Shown here: positions 51,265 to 60,589 of the stretch, piece after piece
How positions within the stretch are numbered: the stretch's first letter is position 1
Layout of the letters: every line of letters begins with the position of its first letter
Assembly: GCA_963761435.1 (NCBI GenBank)
Contig: CAVXHJ010000010.1
Coordinates: forward strand, 1 to 64,000
Length of the DNA: 64,000 nt
Origin: Roseiarcus sp963761435
GTDB lineage: Bacteria; Pseudomonadota; Alphaproteobacteria; Rhizobiales; Beijerinckiaceae
Direction of reading: 5' to 3'
The notes under the pieces: generated by a model
What the model was told of the DNA's origin: nothing
Databases searched by the model: none
What the model saw: the letters and a program-made list of their open reading frames with translations, nothing else
Made by a program: the position numbers and the translations under genes

Positions 51265-53010
51265 ATGGCCGGGCGAAAGTTCACAATCGTTCTGATCAAG
51301 CCGTCGCATTACGACGGCGACGGCTATGTGATCCAGTGGCGGCGCTCGACCATCCCCTCGAACAGCCTCGCCAGCGTCTATGGCCTGCTCGCCGAATGCG
51401 CGGAGGGTCACGTTCTCGGCCCCGACGTCGAAATCGCCATGGAAATCCACGACGAGTGCAACACCATCGTCGATATTCCCGCCATTTCGGAGCGAATCCT
51501 CGCCGATCAAGGCATGGTGGCGCTGGTCGGCGTGCAGTCGAATCAGTTTCCGCGCGCGCTCGACATCGGGCGCGAATTTCGCAAGCGCGGCGTGACGGTG
51601 GCTGTCGGCGGCTTCCATGTCTCGGGATGCATCGCCATGCTGCCCGAGCTGCCCCCGGACCTCAAGGAAGCTCAAGCGCTCGGGATCATCCTCTATGCGG
51701 GGGAGGGCGAGGGCCGCCTCGCGGATTTCCTGCGCGACATCCACGGCGGCGCGCCGAAGCCGGTGTACAATTACCTCAACGACATGCCGGACATGGCGGC
51801 GGCGGCGATTCCCGTGCTGCCGCGCCCGGTCGTGACCCGGGTCGCGGGGCACTATACGAGCTTCGACGCCGGCCGCGGCTGTCCGTTCCAGTGCATCTTC
51901 TGCACCATCATCAACGTCCAGGGACGCAAGTCGCGCTATCGCACCGCCGACGATGTGGAAGCGATCGTGCGCGCCAACGCCGCCCAGGACGTCACGCGGT
52001 TTTTCGTCACCGACGACAATTTCGCCCGCAACCGCAACTGGGAGCCGATCCTCGACCGGCTGATCGAACTGCGCGAGAACCAGGGCTTCAAGATCAGGCT
52101 CCTGCTCCAGGTCGATACGCTCTGTCATAAGATCCCGGGCTTCATCGAGAAGGCGGCGCGGGCCGGCTGCAACGCCGTCTTCATCGGGCTCGAGAACATC
52201 AACCCCGCATCGCTCATGGGGGCGAAGAAGCGTCAGAACAAGATCTGGGAATATCGCGAGATGCTGCAGATGTGGCGCCGCGCCAAGGTCATGACCTGGG
52301 CGGGCTACATCCTCGGCTTTCCGACCGACACGCCCGAATCGATCGCCCGCGACATCGACACCATCAAGCGCGAACTGCCGATCGACATCCTCGAATTCTT
52401 CTTCCTCACGCCCTTGCCCGGATCGGAGGACCACAAGGTCCTTCATCTCAAGGGCGCGCGGATGGAAGAGGACATGAACAATTACGACCTCGAGCATGTC
52501 TGCGCCGACCACGCGATCATGTCGGCGGACGAATGGCGCGGCGTCTATCGCGACGCCTGGGCGCGCTATTATTCCGATGCGCATGTCGAGACCGTGCTGC
52601 GGCGGGCGGTGGCCAGCGGCATCAATCCGCGCAAGATCGTCGACGCGATGACGGTGTTCTCGGGATCATCGCGGATCGAGGGCGTGCATCCGCTCCAGTT
52701 CGGCTACGTCCGGCGCAAGATCAGGACGCAGCGCAGGCATGGGCGGCCGGTCGTGAACCCGCTTGTCTTCTACCCGTGGCGGGCTTTCGACTTCCTGTCA
52801 GTCGCGGGAAAATGGGCCGCGCTCGCCTTGCGCTACCGAAAAATCCTGCGCCGCGTGCTCGCCGACAAGGACGGCGCGGCCTATGTCGACGAGGCGCTGA
52901 AACCCGCGATCGAGGTCGACCACGACCACGATTTCGTCGCCGGCTACGCCGACAAGATCCCCGACACCTACGGCGCCCCGCCCAAGCGCGAGGCCGCGGC
53001 GGCGGAGTGA
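51265..53010 (+). CDS. B12-binding-domain radical SAM protein
   Basis: A 581-residue protein with an N-terminal cobalamin-binding-like domain (residues 1-190, GVTVAVGGFHVSG) and a radical SAM core. The 4Fe-4S cysteines are C206, C210 and C213 in GRGCPFQCIFCTI. The core continues with FVTDDNFARNRNWEPIL and GYILGFPTDTPESIARDID, followed by about 150 residues of uncertain C-terminal domain. Such enzymes methylate or rearrange unreactive carbons (hopanoid, bacteriochlorophyll and similar pathways). The product is not identifiable. Its last 31 bp with the stop codon recur at 54985-55015. Confidence 0.87.
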   Translation: MAGRKFTIVLIKPSHYDGDGYVIQWRRSTIPSNSLASVYGLLAECAEGHVLGPDVEIAMEIHDECNTIVDIPAISERILADQGMVALVGVQSNQFPRALDIGREFRKRGVTVAVGGFHVSGCIAMLPELPPDLKEAQALGIILYAGEGEGRLADFLRDIHGGAPKPVYNYLNDMPDMAAAAIPVLPRPVVTRVAGHYTSFDAGRGCPFQCIFCTIINVQGRKSRYRTADDVEAIVRANAAQDVTRFFVTDDNFARNRNWEPILDRLIELRENQGFKIRLLLQVDTLCHKIPGFIEKAARAGCNAVFIGLENINPASLMGAKKRQNKIWEYREMLQMWRRAKVMTWAGYILGFPTDTPESIARDIDTIKRELPIDILEFFFLTPLPGSEDHKVLHLKGARMEEDMNNYDLEHVCADHAIMSADEWRGVYRDAWARYYSDAHVETVLRRAVASGINPRKIVDAMTVFSGSSRIEGVHPLQFGYVRRKIRTQRRHGRPVVNPLVFYPWRAFDFLSVAGKWAALALRYRKILRRVLADKDGAAYVDEALKPAIEVDHDHDFVAGYADKIPDTYGAPPKREAAAAE

Positions 53011-53014
53011 GGCG
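52984..53014 (+). repeat. 31-bp direct repeat, copy 1 (3' end of the radical SAM gene)
   Basis: The 31 bases at 52984-53014, starting AAGCGCGAGGCC and covering the last nine codons and the stop, are identical to 54985-55015. The flanks do not match. The copies are 2001 bp apart and enclose the decayed membrane-protein pseudogene. Confidence 0.85.
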
Positions 53015-53164
53015 GCGGCTTGAGGTCAGGGGCGACGGGTGGGATACCCCTGATTTCTTGCCGGAGCGCCAGAGGGCCGAAAGCTTCACCAGCCAGGGTT
53101 GGAGCGCGGCCCCTGCGGCTAGAGGCAGACCACACAGTTAAAAGAGTTGAGACAATGACTACCG

Positions 53165-54700
53165 TCAGTACACGGGGCTCCGAGTATATAGCGGGGATCG
53201 AAATCCCACATTATCCAACTCACAAATGAATAGAATGAAAGCCTGACAAAGCACGTCGATCATCATGACCGAAAGTGCAAAGGCGATGAACTGGCCTTTG
53301 GTCGTCATTCTTGCGGAAATCATTGTAATAACTGCCGTTACGAGAAAGATAATTGGAATAGACGGCCAGAAGAGCGTGGCCAATACGGTATAAATGATTT
53401 TGATCGACGATTGATAGCCTGGAAGTTCCGGGTTCTCGCTCGCGGCGACCAAGGCAGTGCGTCGGAGAAGTCCCCGATCAAATAACTCCGCGCGCCAGGA
53501 ATTCTGGGCGACGCGCGTCGAGCCAGGAATCCGAACTGCGTCAATTCGCTACTCGAACGACAGATGAAGGGAGGCTTGAAAGCCATTGTACAGGCGGTTG
53601 CGGAATTAACCCCAGAACTGGGGCCGCCAGTTCAACATGACGCTCGCGGGCGCCATTAAGAATATCCGCGTTATATTGTCCGCATTCTAGCGTATTCTTT
53701 CGATGAATTCTTCCCTGGAAGGCATTCAGTGATGGCCCATGACACGTATTCGTTTCCCAGTCCCTCGGATGAATATTGAGCCGCAAAATCTTCAAGGCAC
53801 GCATTCATGCTGCGAAGGTCCTCGCTGAAGGACTCTGCCATATCCAACGTCGGCTTTGTTGATTAGAAAACGACGATCATTGCGCGGAACCGGAAGCGAA
53901 AGCAGGGTCCCGTAGAGTTGCCACCATTCGCGGCTCTCGACGGCGCTACCGCCCCAGTAGCCGCTGTTGAGGTAATGTGTCGCTGACAGCGCCTGAGTGG
54001 CGGTGAAATTGGCGACGACGGCGCAAAAGCAGGCGACGATTGCGCGACCGCGGCGCCAACGGCTCTCTCCGCGAAACAGAGGGATGGACAATAAGCAAAC
54101 CGCGAGCATTTCGACGAGGACAATCGCTCCCTCGCCGGAACGCGTGATCCCCGCGAATGCGAAACTCGCGACCGTTAGCGCGAGACTTGACCACTGAGGG
54201 GTTTCCCGCGGCGAGGCGACAAATCCAATGATTCCTCCGGCGCCTATCAACCAGCAGAGAAAACTGACAGTGTCGGACATGGCTCGGTCCATCTCGAGAA
54301 TCAAAGCCGGATGGAAGAGCAAGAGGGCGTAGCTTAGGGCGACTGCAATTATCCCGAGACGAATCGAAGCAACCAGCGGCCTAAAAAACAGGAATGCCGC
54401 TACACCTAGAAAGAGCTCCATGAAAACCCGAAAGGGGATCCCGAGCGAGCGAGCCAACGCCATGATCAAGGATGCGCCTGGGGGATGATCCGCGGCGCCA
54501 GTAAAAAGTGAACCCAACTCATCCACAGAGGCGCTCACATATGCCTCCGCATCATGCGGCTCAGGCACGATCTCGCGGTGCGAGACCAACAATAATTTCA
54601 CGAGAAACAGCGCGACGGCGACGATCAGGAAATTGCGGGACAGGCGGTCCTGCGCCAGAATCGCGCGTTTCGCGTCCTCACCCGCTTCGCGGTCCATCAA
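53165..54700 (-). pseudogene. Decayed polytopic membrane protein (glycosyltransferase-like)
   Basis: Read on the minus strand from 54700, 302 residues are open with about nine hydrophobic segments and features of a PMT/GT-C-type membrane protein (DHPPGASLIMALARS, ITRSGEGAIVLVEML). The frame ends at 53792, but natural-looking sequence continues in other frames: MAESFSEDLRSMNACLEDF (from about 53850), QYNADILNGARERHVELAA (about 53697), and a last membrane part (KIIYTVLATLFWPSIPIIFL) ending at 53165. At least three frameshifts are needed to join them, and the base composition is less GC-rich than its neighbours. I read it as one dead gene of about 510 codons, probably acquired from outside. Confidence 0.7.
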
Positions 54701-55270
54701 CGGCTTTTTCCCAAGAGATATTCAGGAGAGTTCCGATTGTTCGCGGCAATCGGGAGCGCCGCGCGGGTCGTCTCCGCCGGCTGTCGCGATTCGAGCGCCC
54801 GAAGAGGCGCTGTCGCAGTCTCAAAACCAAGAGTGCGCGCTACGAAACTGAACGGCCCGGGTGTCCAAACCCGCATCAAGTATTTGTGAGCGTGGACTAC
54901 TTGCTACGTCAAGAGCCGTCCAGACCTTCGAGCCCGTGCCGTCGCCTCTTGACTGCCCGCGGGCGTCCTCGGCGTGGCGCGCCGAAGCGCGAGGCCGCGG
55001 CGGCGGAGTGAGGCGTCCGAGGCCAAGCGTCGCCGGCAATCACGAAATGCGGCCCCGCGGGCGACGAGTTCTGGGGCGCCGAGAGGGCGAAACGAGCGGG
55101 TTTGGGCGAAAGATTGGCCGAGGTTTGTCCCACGCGCCGCCCCGATTGCCTTGTCTCGAACAGCATGTCTGGATAGGTTGACGAAGACCGTCCACTACCA
55201 CTTCTGACGCTTGAGGCGCGGGGCGAAGCAGCGTCGTGCACTCGTCTGCCGAGATGCGCAGGAAGGATCA
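54701..55270. other. Gene-free stretch with the second 31-bp copy
   Basis: These 570 bases hold no credible gene. The open frame 54508-55011 ends in KREAAAAE, but only because it runs into the 31-bp duplicate (54985-55015) of the radical SAM gene end. The rest is GC-rich sequence without motifs until the AGGAAGGA ribosome site at 55260. Confidence 0.55.
54985..55015 (+). repeat. 31-bp direct repeat, copy 2
   Basis: Identical to 52984-53014, including the codons for KREAAAAE and the TGA stop, in the same frame relative to the upstream open frame. It probably marks the right edge of a recombination or insertion event that brought in the pseudogene at 53165-54700. Confidence 0.85.
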
Positions 55271-55999
55271 ATGACTGAGGCTTGGGATCGATTTCTGGCG
55301 AACGTGAAGGGCGAGGGGCAGGCGTCCCCGGCAGCCTGGTCGGAGACTTACCGCACAGGCGATCATTGCGTGTGGGACCACGCGTCTCCATCCACAGAGC
55401 TTGTTGGTTACATACTTGGGGCACGGCTTCCTTCACGGGCTCGGGTGCTTGACCTCGGATGTGGAACGGGAGCCGATGCGATCTTCCTCGCGAAGCAAAA
55501 CCTTGAAGTCCACGCCGTTGACTTTTCCAAAGAAGCGCTCCTGCTTGCGGAGCGGCGCGCCGCCCAAGAGAACGTCGTGGTTGATTGGCGCGAATGCAGC
55601 GCCCTGGATACGCCCTTCGATGACGGCTATTTTGATCTGATCACGGATCGCGGCTGCTTTCACCACATAGGCGGCGCGCGCCGGCGCCAGTACGCGGTTG
55701 AGATAGCGCGCATACTAAAACCGGGCGGGGTCCTATTTTTGCGCGGCTGCCAAGCGTCCGACGACGGTCCTTTCTTCCCGGTTGAGCGCAATTCGATATC
55801 GGAAAGTTTTGACTCCCAACTCTTCGAGATCGGCCCCGATACGCCGTTCTTTTATGCAGTCGACAGCGGCGGCATAAACGCTACGGCGGTCACGATTGTG
55901 CGTCGCGATCTGGACGCCGCCCGGGGCAGGCGGCCTTTTTCATTTTTCAAAAGGCTGACAACACGGCCGCGCCAACTCTCGGCGACAAATCAGGGATGA
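55271..55999 (+). CDS. SAM-dependent class I methyltransferase
   Basis: A 242-residue methyltransferase with motif I VLDLGCGTGADAIFLA and the acidic strand end VHAVDFSKEALLLAE, followed by FDLITDRGCFHHI and the ILKPGGVLFLRGC post-motif. The ATG at 55271 has AGGAAGGA upstream; the longer frame from 55211 adds a basic leader not needed by the fold. It resembles thiol/tellurite (SmtA/TehB-like) methyltransferases, but the substrate is not determined. It stands alone between the pseudogene region and the convergent acyltransferase. Confidence 0.83.
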   Translation: MTEAWDRFLANVKGEGQASPAAWSETYRTGDHCVWDHASPSTELVGYILGARLPSRARVLDLGCGTGADAIFLAKQNLEVHAVDFSKEALLLAERRAAQENVVVDWRECSALDTPFDDGYFDLITDRGCFHHIGGARRRQYAVEIARILKPGGVLFLRGCQASDDGPFFPVERNSISESFDSQLFEIGPDTPFFYAVDSGGINATAVTIVRRDLDAARGRRPFSFFKRLTTRPRQLSATNQG

Positions 56000-56032
56000 A
56001 GTCCTCCGTCCGCCCGGCGAAAACCAGACACG

Positions 56033-56953
56033 TCACTCGTCGCCCGGAATGATTCCGAAGATCTCCGAATACCGGCCGCCGCGGCCTTCGTCCCATTTCC
56101 TGTGCGCCCACATCCATTGTTCGGGGGCCTCGCGGATGAAGGCTTCGAACTGTTTGTGCAGCGCGGCGGTGGCGACAATGGCGTCGGCCTCGCGATCGTT
56201 GGTTTCGGGGACCGGGACGCGCGTGGCGCGAATGACGAAACGGACATCCGGGCGGCGGAAAGCAGCGGCGGCATAGAGGGGGAGGCCGGTCACGCGGGCG
56301 AGCAGGGCCGGGAACACCGTCGAGCGCGCAAGGACGCCGAAGAACGGGACGGCCGGGCCGCGATCGTCGCGCAGATCGGCGAGGAACGCCGGATAGCCGC
56401 CCTCCTTCGCCTTCCTGAGCAGCGCGCGCGCCGTCGTTGTCGTCCTGGGCAGGAGCCCGCCCTCGTAAACCGGCTCGCGCATCTTGAGCGTCGCGGCGTC
56501 GACATAAGGGTTGCTCAAGCGCTGATAGACGCCGGTGATCGGCGCCCCGATGAGTTTGCCGCCATAGACCGCAAGCTCCCAGTTGCCGAGATGGAGGCTG
56601 CAGAAGATGCTGGGTCCGCCTCGGGCAATCTCGGCCAATTGTTCCATCGGTTCAAAGGTTACGCGCCCTTCGTCCATGATCTGCTTGAGAAAAAACCCTT
56701 CGGCGAAGGTGCGGCCGAGGTTCTCCCACATGTCGGAGGCGATGCGCTCGCGCTCGGCGGGCGGCATGTCGGGGAAGGCGAGCGCGAGATTGGCAAGCGC
56801 CCGCTTCTGGCGGTGCAGGCGGGGCGCGATCAGCCGCCACGCCATGCCGGTTTCTCGCGAGGCGGCCTCGAGCGGGCGCGCGGAAATCGCTGCCTTGAAT
56901 AGCCGAAATCCGGCATATTCGAGCCGATGGCGCAGGTCTTTCGGGAAACTCAT
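56033..56953 (-). CDS. Lipid A biosynthesis acyltransferase (LpxL/HtrB family)
   Basis: A 306-residue membrane-associated acyltransferase. The catalytic HxxxxE-type motif is in CSLHLGNWELAVYGG, the substrate loop is LADLRDDRGPAVPFFG, and the family end PEQWMWAHRKWDEGR is present. It transfers a secondary acyl chain onto lipid A precursors at the inner membrane. The ATG at 56953 is chosen; a GTG three bases upstream is in frame. It is transcribed away from the oxygenase-like gene at 57125. Confidence 0.9.
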   Translation of the reverse strand: MSFPKDLRHRLEYAGFRLFKAAISARPLEAASRETGMAWRLIAPRLHRQKRALANLALAFPDMPPAERERIASDMWENLGRTFAEGFFLKQIMDEGRVTFEPMEQLAEIARGGPSIFCSLHLGNWELAVYGGKLIGAPITGVYQRLSNPYVDAATLKMREPVYEGGLLPRTTTTARALLRKAKEGGYPAFLADLRDDRGPAVPFFGVLARSTVFPALLARVTGLPLYAAAAFRRPDVRFVIRATRVPVPETNDREADAIVATAALHKQFEAFIREAPEQWMWAHRKWDEGRGGRYSEIFGIIPGDE

Positions 56954-57124
56954 CACTCGGCCAGCAAATCGGCTTATGGGCCAAAGGCGCCTGATTGCGC
57001 GGAGGCCCGAGGGCTGTCAAGCAGTGCGGCCAAACGCCGCGCCGGGCGGGGATGGGCTTCCTTCGTCCGCGCCAATTCTCCATAATGGAGCCTCGAACGA
57101 AATGGTTCTTGGAGCTGAAGAGCG

Positions 57125-57916
57125 ATGGGTGTGGCCGGGATCGGCGAAATGGCGGGTGCGTTGGCTGGACCCGCGCCGGACGGGGAATATGGCGCGGTGC
57201 TCGAATGCGCGACGAGCGCGATCCTCAATGCGCGGACATTTGACAGGCCTTATCCGCTCATCCTCTTTCGTGATTTCTTCCCGGCCGATTTTTATGCACG
57301 CCTGTTGCGTCGTTTTCCCACGGTCGACCGCTTCGCCGGCCTGAATGGCGACGGCACGCGGCGAGAATACGCCCTTTACGACGAGCGGAGCGACCCCGGC
57401 TCCGAGGAAGGCCGCGAACTGTGGGGGATCGTGCGGCGGGTCCTGTCGTCGCCCGAGATCGCCGCGGCGCTGAGGACAAAACTGGACGCGGGCTTCCGGA
57501 TTCGCGCCAAGGGCAGCCGCGAAAGCTGGCCGGTGCCGATGTTTCCCCGGCCGGTGCTCTACACCGACCTCGACGGCTACGCGATCAAGCCGCACCCGGA
57601 CACGCGCCGGAAGGTGCTGACGATGCAGATCTACCTGCCGTCGGACGAGAGCCAGAGCGATCTCGGGACCGCGATCTACAAGATTTCGCCTTTTGGGGTG
57701 TTCGCCTGGAAGTCGTATGGCCTGGTCAAGGACAAGACCGTGCCCTTCCTGCCGAATTCCGGCTACGCGTTCGTCGTCATCCATCCGGCCTATTCGCTCT
57801 TGAAATCGAGCTGGCACGGGAGGGAGGCGATCATGGTTCCGGTCGAAAAGCCGCGGCTCTCGATCCTCAACACCTATTACCGCGAGCCGCCGGCGGACCG
57901 GACAGGCAGCATGTGA
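57125..57916 (+). CDS. 2OG-Fe(II) oxygenase-like protein
   Basis: A 263-residue protein that looks like a 2-oxoglutarate/iron(II) dioxygenase. The iron-ligand pair H157 and D159 occurs in GYAIKPHPDTRRKVLTMQIY, and a later histidine H231 (SSWHGREAIMVPV) with R244 (KPRLSILNTYY) fits the distal ligand and oxoglutarate-binding arginine. Relatives sit in polysaccharide or peptide modification loci. No signal or membrane segment is visible. The assignment rests on the motif spacing only. Confidence 0.65.
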   Translation: MGVAGIGEMAGALAGPAPDGEYGAVLECATSAILNARTFDRPYPLILFRDFFPADFYARLLRRFPTVDRFAGLNGDGTRREYALYDERSDPGSEEGRELWGIVRRVLSSPEIAAALRTKLDAGFRIRAKGSRESWPVPMFPRPVLYTDLDGYAIKPHPDTRRKVLTMQIYLPSDESQSDLGTAIYKISPFGVFAWKSYGLVKDKTVPFLPNSGYAFVVIHPAYSLLKSSWHGREAIMVPVEKPRLSILNTYYREPPADRTGSM

Positions 57917-58035
57917 AACCGAGGCGGGCCGCGCCGCTGGACGTCGATCGTGGTTCAGCGGCCGGGCGATATTGTGCTAAAGCGTAACGCAAATTGATCG
58001 CGGAAAGCAGAACTCAAATCGGCAAGGGAGGACAG

Positions 58036-59403
58036 ATGAGCGAGCAGACCAAATATCTCATGGGCGAGGACCGGATTCCCCACGCCTGGTACAACATCGT
58101 CGCTGATCTGCCGTCGCCGCCGCCGCCGGTGCTCCATCCCGGAACCGGCCAGCCGGTCGGGCCCGCCGATCTCGCGCCGCTCTTTCCGATGGCGCTTATC
58201 GGCCAGGAAGTGAGCGGCGAGCGGCACGTCGAGATCCCAAAGCCGGTCCGCGACATCTACCGCATGTGGCGCCCGACGCCGCTCTATCGAGCCCGCCGGC
58301 TCGAGAAGGCGCTCGGAACCACAGCCCGCATTTTCTACAAATATGAAGGCGTCAGTCCGGCCGGCAGCCACAAGCCGAATACCGCGGTCGCCCAGGCGTT
58401 CTACAACAAGGAAGAGGGCGTCACCAAGCTTTCGACCGAGACTGGGGCAGGGCAGTGGGGCTCCTCGCTCGCCTTCGCCGGGGCGTTGTTCGGCCTCGAA
58501 GTCAAAGTCTACATGGTCAGGGTCTCCTACAATCAGAAGCCCTACCGGCGGGCGCTGATGGAGACCTACGGCGCGAAATGCGTCGCAAGCCCGAGCAGCG
58601 AGACCAATTCCGGGAAAGCGATCCTGAAGGCGCATCCGGATTCGCCGGGCAGCCTCGGCATCGCGATCTCGGAGGCGGTGGAAGTCGCGGCCAAGAACCC
58701 CGACACCAAATATGCGCTCGGCAGCGTGCTCAATCACGTCCTCATGCATCAGACCGTCATCGGCCTCGAAGCCATCGAGCAAATGGAGCATGCCGACGCC
58801 TATCCCGACATCGTGATCGGCTGCGCCGGCGGAGGCTCGAACTTCGCCGGCATCGCCTTCCCGTTCATCGGCAAGGCGCTGCGAGACAAGAAAACCATAC
58901 GCGCAATCGCGGTCGAGCCGGCGGCATGCCCGTCGATGACGCGCGGCAAATACGCTTTCGATTTCGGCGACACCGCCCATCTGACGCCGCTGGTCAAGAT
59001 GCATACGCTGGGGTCGGAGTTCATTCCGCCCGGCTTCCATGCCGGGGGCTTGCGCTATCACGGCATGGCGCCGCTGGTGAGCCACTTGAAGGAGCTCGGG
59101 CTGATCGAGGCGAGGGCCTATCACCAGAACCCGTGCTTCGAGGCAGGCGTCATGTTCGCCCGCTGCGAGGGGATCGTGCCCGCTCCCGAGACGACCCACG
59201 CGATCCGCGCGGCGATCGACGAGGCGCTGAAGGCAAAGGAAGAGGGCAAGTCGCCGACGATCCTCTTCAACCTCTCGGGCCACGGGCATTTCGACATGCA
59301 GGCCTACACCGACTATTTCGCCGGCAAGCTCGAGGATCAGGACTACGATCCGAAGGCGCTCGAGGCGTCGCTGGCGCATCTTCCGAAAGTGGCGGCGGAA
59401 TGA
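58036..59403 (+). CDS. trpB: Tryptophan synthase beta chain, TrpB2 type
   Basis: A 455-residue PLP enzyme of the TrpB2 group: longer than classical TrpB and with a different N-terminus. The PLP lysine lies in GVSPAGSHKPNTAVAQAF, the substrate loop in STETGAGQWGSSLAFAGA, and the phosphate cradle is GCAGGGSNFAG. It condenses indole with serine (or phosphoserine in some TrpB2). GGGAGGAC precedes the ATG at 58036. No trpA neighbour is present, as is usual for TrpB2. It overlaps the next gene as ATGA. Confidence 0.92.
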   Translation: MSEQTKYLMGEDRIPHAWYNIVADLPSPPPPVLHPGTGQPVGPADLAPLFPMALIGQEVSGERHVEIPKPVRDIYRMWRPTPLYRARRLEKALGTTARIFYKYEGVSPAGSHKPNTAVAQAFYNKEEGVTKLSTETGAGQWGSSLAFAGALFGLEVKVYMVRVSYNQKPYRRALMETYGAKCVASPSSETNSGKAILKAHPDSPGSLGIAISEAVEVAAKNPDTKYALGSVLNHVLMHQTVIGLEAIEQMEHADAYPDIVIGCAGGGSNFAGIAFPFIGKALRDKKTIRAIAVEPAACPSMTRGKYAFDFGDTAHLTPLVKMHTLGSEFIPPGFHAGGLRYHGMAPLVSHLKELGLIEARAYHQNPCFEAGVMFARCEGIVPAPETTHAIRAAIDEALKAKEEGKSPTILFNLSGHGHFDMQAYTDYFAGKLEDQDYDPKALEASLAHLPKVAAE

Positions 59404-59879
59404 AGGGCCTGCCGAGCGCCGAGGCGCCCGGGTTGGGCGCCTGCAGGTGCGGACGGGTCAGGTTTGAAATCACAAAGTCGCCGCTCATCACCATGGCCTG
59501 TCACTGCACTGGCTGCCAGCGCATGACGGCAAGCGCCTTCTCCCTCGGCGTCGCCGTTCCCGAAGATGGGTTTCGGGTGAACGCCGGAGAGACCGCGGTC
59601 GGCGGCCTGCACGGCGCGATCGAACATCGTTTCTGCGCGCATTGCATGAGCTGGCTCTTCAGCCGCATGCCGGGCGCGGGTTTCGTTAATGTCCGATCGG
59701 CCCTTCTCGACGGCGAGGCGTGGAAGGCGCCGTTCGTCGAAACCTGGACCGACGAAAGGCTGCCATGGGCGCGGACGACCGCGAAATACAGCTTCCCGCG
59801 CTTCCCGGCACAGGACGCTTGGGGCCCTATGATCGGCGAGTTTCAGGCGTCATACGGAGTGATCGGGAGTAGCGGGTAG
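59400..59879 (+). CDS. GFA (glutathione-dependent formaldehyde-activating/CENP-V) family protein
   Basis: A 159-residue zinc protein with the GFA cysteine pattern: CRC near the N-terminus, MACHCTGCQRMTASAFSLGV, and FCAHCMSWLFSR. The first two groups hold the structural and catalytic-site zinc ions. Its start overlaps the trpB stop as ATGA, and it is the second gene of that pair. GFA proteins are a broad family and many are not formaldehyde enzymes, so the substrate is open. Confidence 0.86.
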   Translation: MKGLPSAEAPGLGACRCGRVRFEITKSPLITMACHCTGCQRMTASAFSLGVAVPEDGFRVNAGETAVGGLHGAIEHRFCAHCMSWLFSRMPGAGFVNVRSALLDGEAWKAPFVETWTDERLPWARTTAKYSFPRFPAQDAWGPMIGEFQASYGVIGSSG

Positions 59880-59926
59880 GCGCCGTCCGATTCGCAACGA
59901 GCGCCGGCCGATCGGTCGACCCCCTC

Positions 59927-60343
59927 TCACCCCGTCGCGAAATCCCAGAGGGAGCGCCAGACGCATCGCTTGGCTGGGTTCTTGAAGGCCAGCGGATCGA
60001 AATAGGCGAGGTGGCCGGTCGATCCGTCGTCGGGCCAGCGGAAACCGACCTCGACCCTGCCGCCCTTGTTGGTGACGAACTGCTCGACGGGGCCCGGATC
60101 GTCCGCGGCCGCGATCGTGGGACCGAGGCGGCCGGTTGCGCCATCCTGATAGCGCCAGATCCGCCCGTCCGTCGTGGTCACGCGCACGAGGCGGGCAGAT
60201 TCGTCATAGGCGACAGTGAGGGGGCCAAGCTTGCCCTGGCCCTTGTAGTCGCACTGGCGCGTCACCGGTCCCGACGCAAAGGCGCCGGTTGAAGACGCCA
60301 CAAGCGCGGCGAAAAGGGCGGGCATGAGACGAATGCGGGACAT
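59927..60343 (-). CDS. Exported hypothetical protein
   Basis: A 138-residue protein with a signal peptide (MSRIRLMPALFAALVASSTG, cleavage near AFA at residue 24). The mature part is short and mostly beta (RQCDYKGQGKLGPLTVAYD, DGRIWRYQDGATGRLGPT) with two cysteines that could form a disulfide. I do not recognise a family. The ATG at 60343 gives the signal peptide its normal N-terminus; the frame is open to 60523. It is divergent from ppiA. Confidence 0.65.
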   Translation of the reverse strand: MSRIRLMPALFAALVASSTGAFASGPVTRQCDYKGQGKLGPLTVAYDESARLVRVTTTDGRIWRYQDGATGRLGPTIAAADDPGPVEQFVTNKGGRVEVGFRWPDDGSTGHLAYFDPLAFKNPAKRCVWRSLWDFATG

Positions 60344-60395
60344 GTTGATCGTGACCGCTCGGACGCTCATTTCGTGAACGACGATGCGCCTGATT

Positions 60396-60435
60396 AACAT
60401 GCGCAGAGAAGCTTGAACATGCGCAGAACAGCTTG
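60396..60435. repeat. Two tandem 20-bp repeats upstream of ppiA
   Basis: AACATGCGCAGAGAAGCTTG (60396-60415) is followed directly by AACATGCGCAGAACAGCTTG (60416-60435), two mismatches in 20. They lie in the 246-bp gap between the divergent hypothetical gene and ppiA. It may be a protein-binding site or a chance slippage duplication. No clear promoter was seen beside it. Confidence 0.5.
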
Positions 60436-60589
60436 CGCGGCCCGCCAATTCGCGAACGAGGCGAGTTTTTGCTCCGATCGCGCCGGAATGATCCCGCTCC
60501 GACGGGGCGGGCCCGGGTTGCAATGGCGCCTCAACCTGCTATCAAGCCGCGCGCGGCGACCTTCCGGCCGCTTTTCACAAGGCGAATTC

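Noticed and set aside
54508..55011. A 167-codon plus-strand gene ending in KREAAAAE
   Set aside because: Its end is only the 31-bp duplicate of the radical SAM gene; the rest is antisense to the pseudogene and has no family.
58455..59399. N-terminal extension of the GFA protein
   Set aside because: The long frame is an out-of-frame reading of trpB; the real start is the ATGA overlap at 59400, followed at once by the first cysteine motif.
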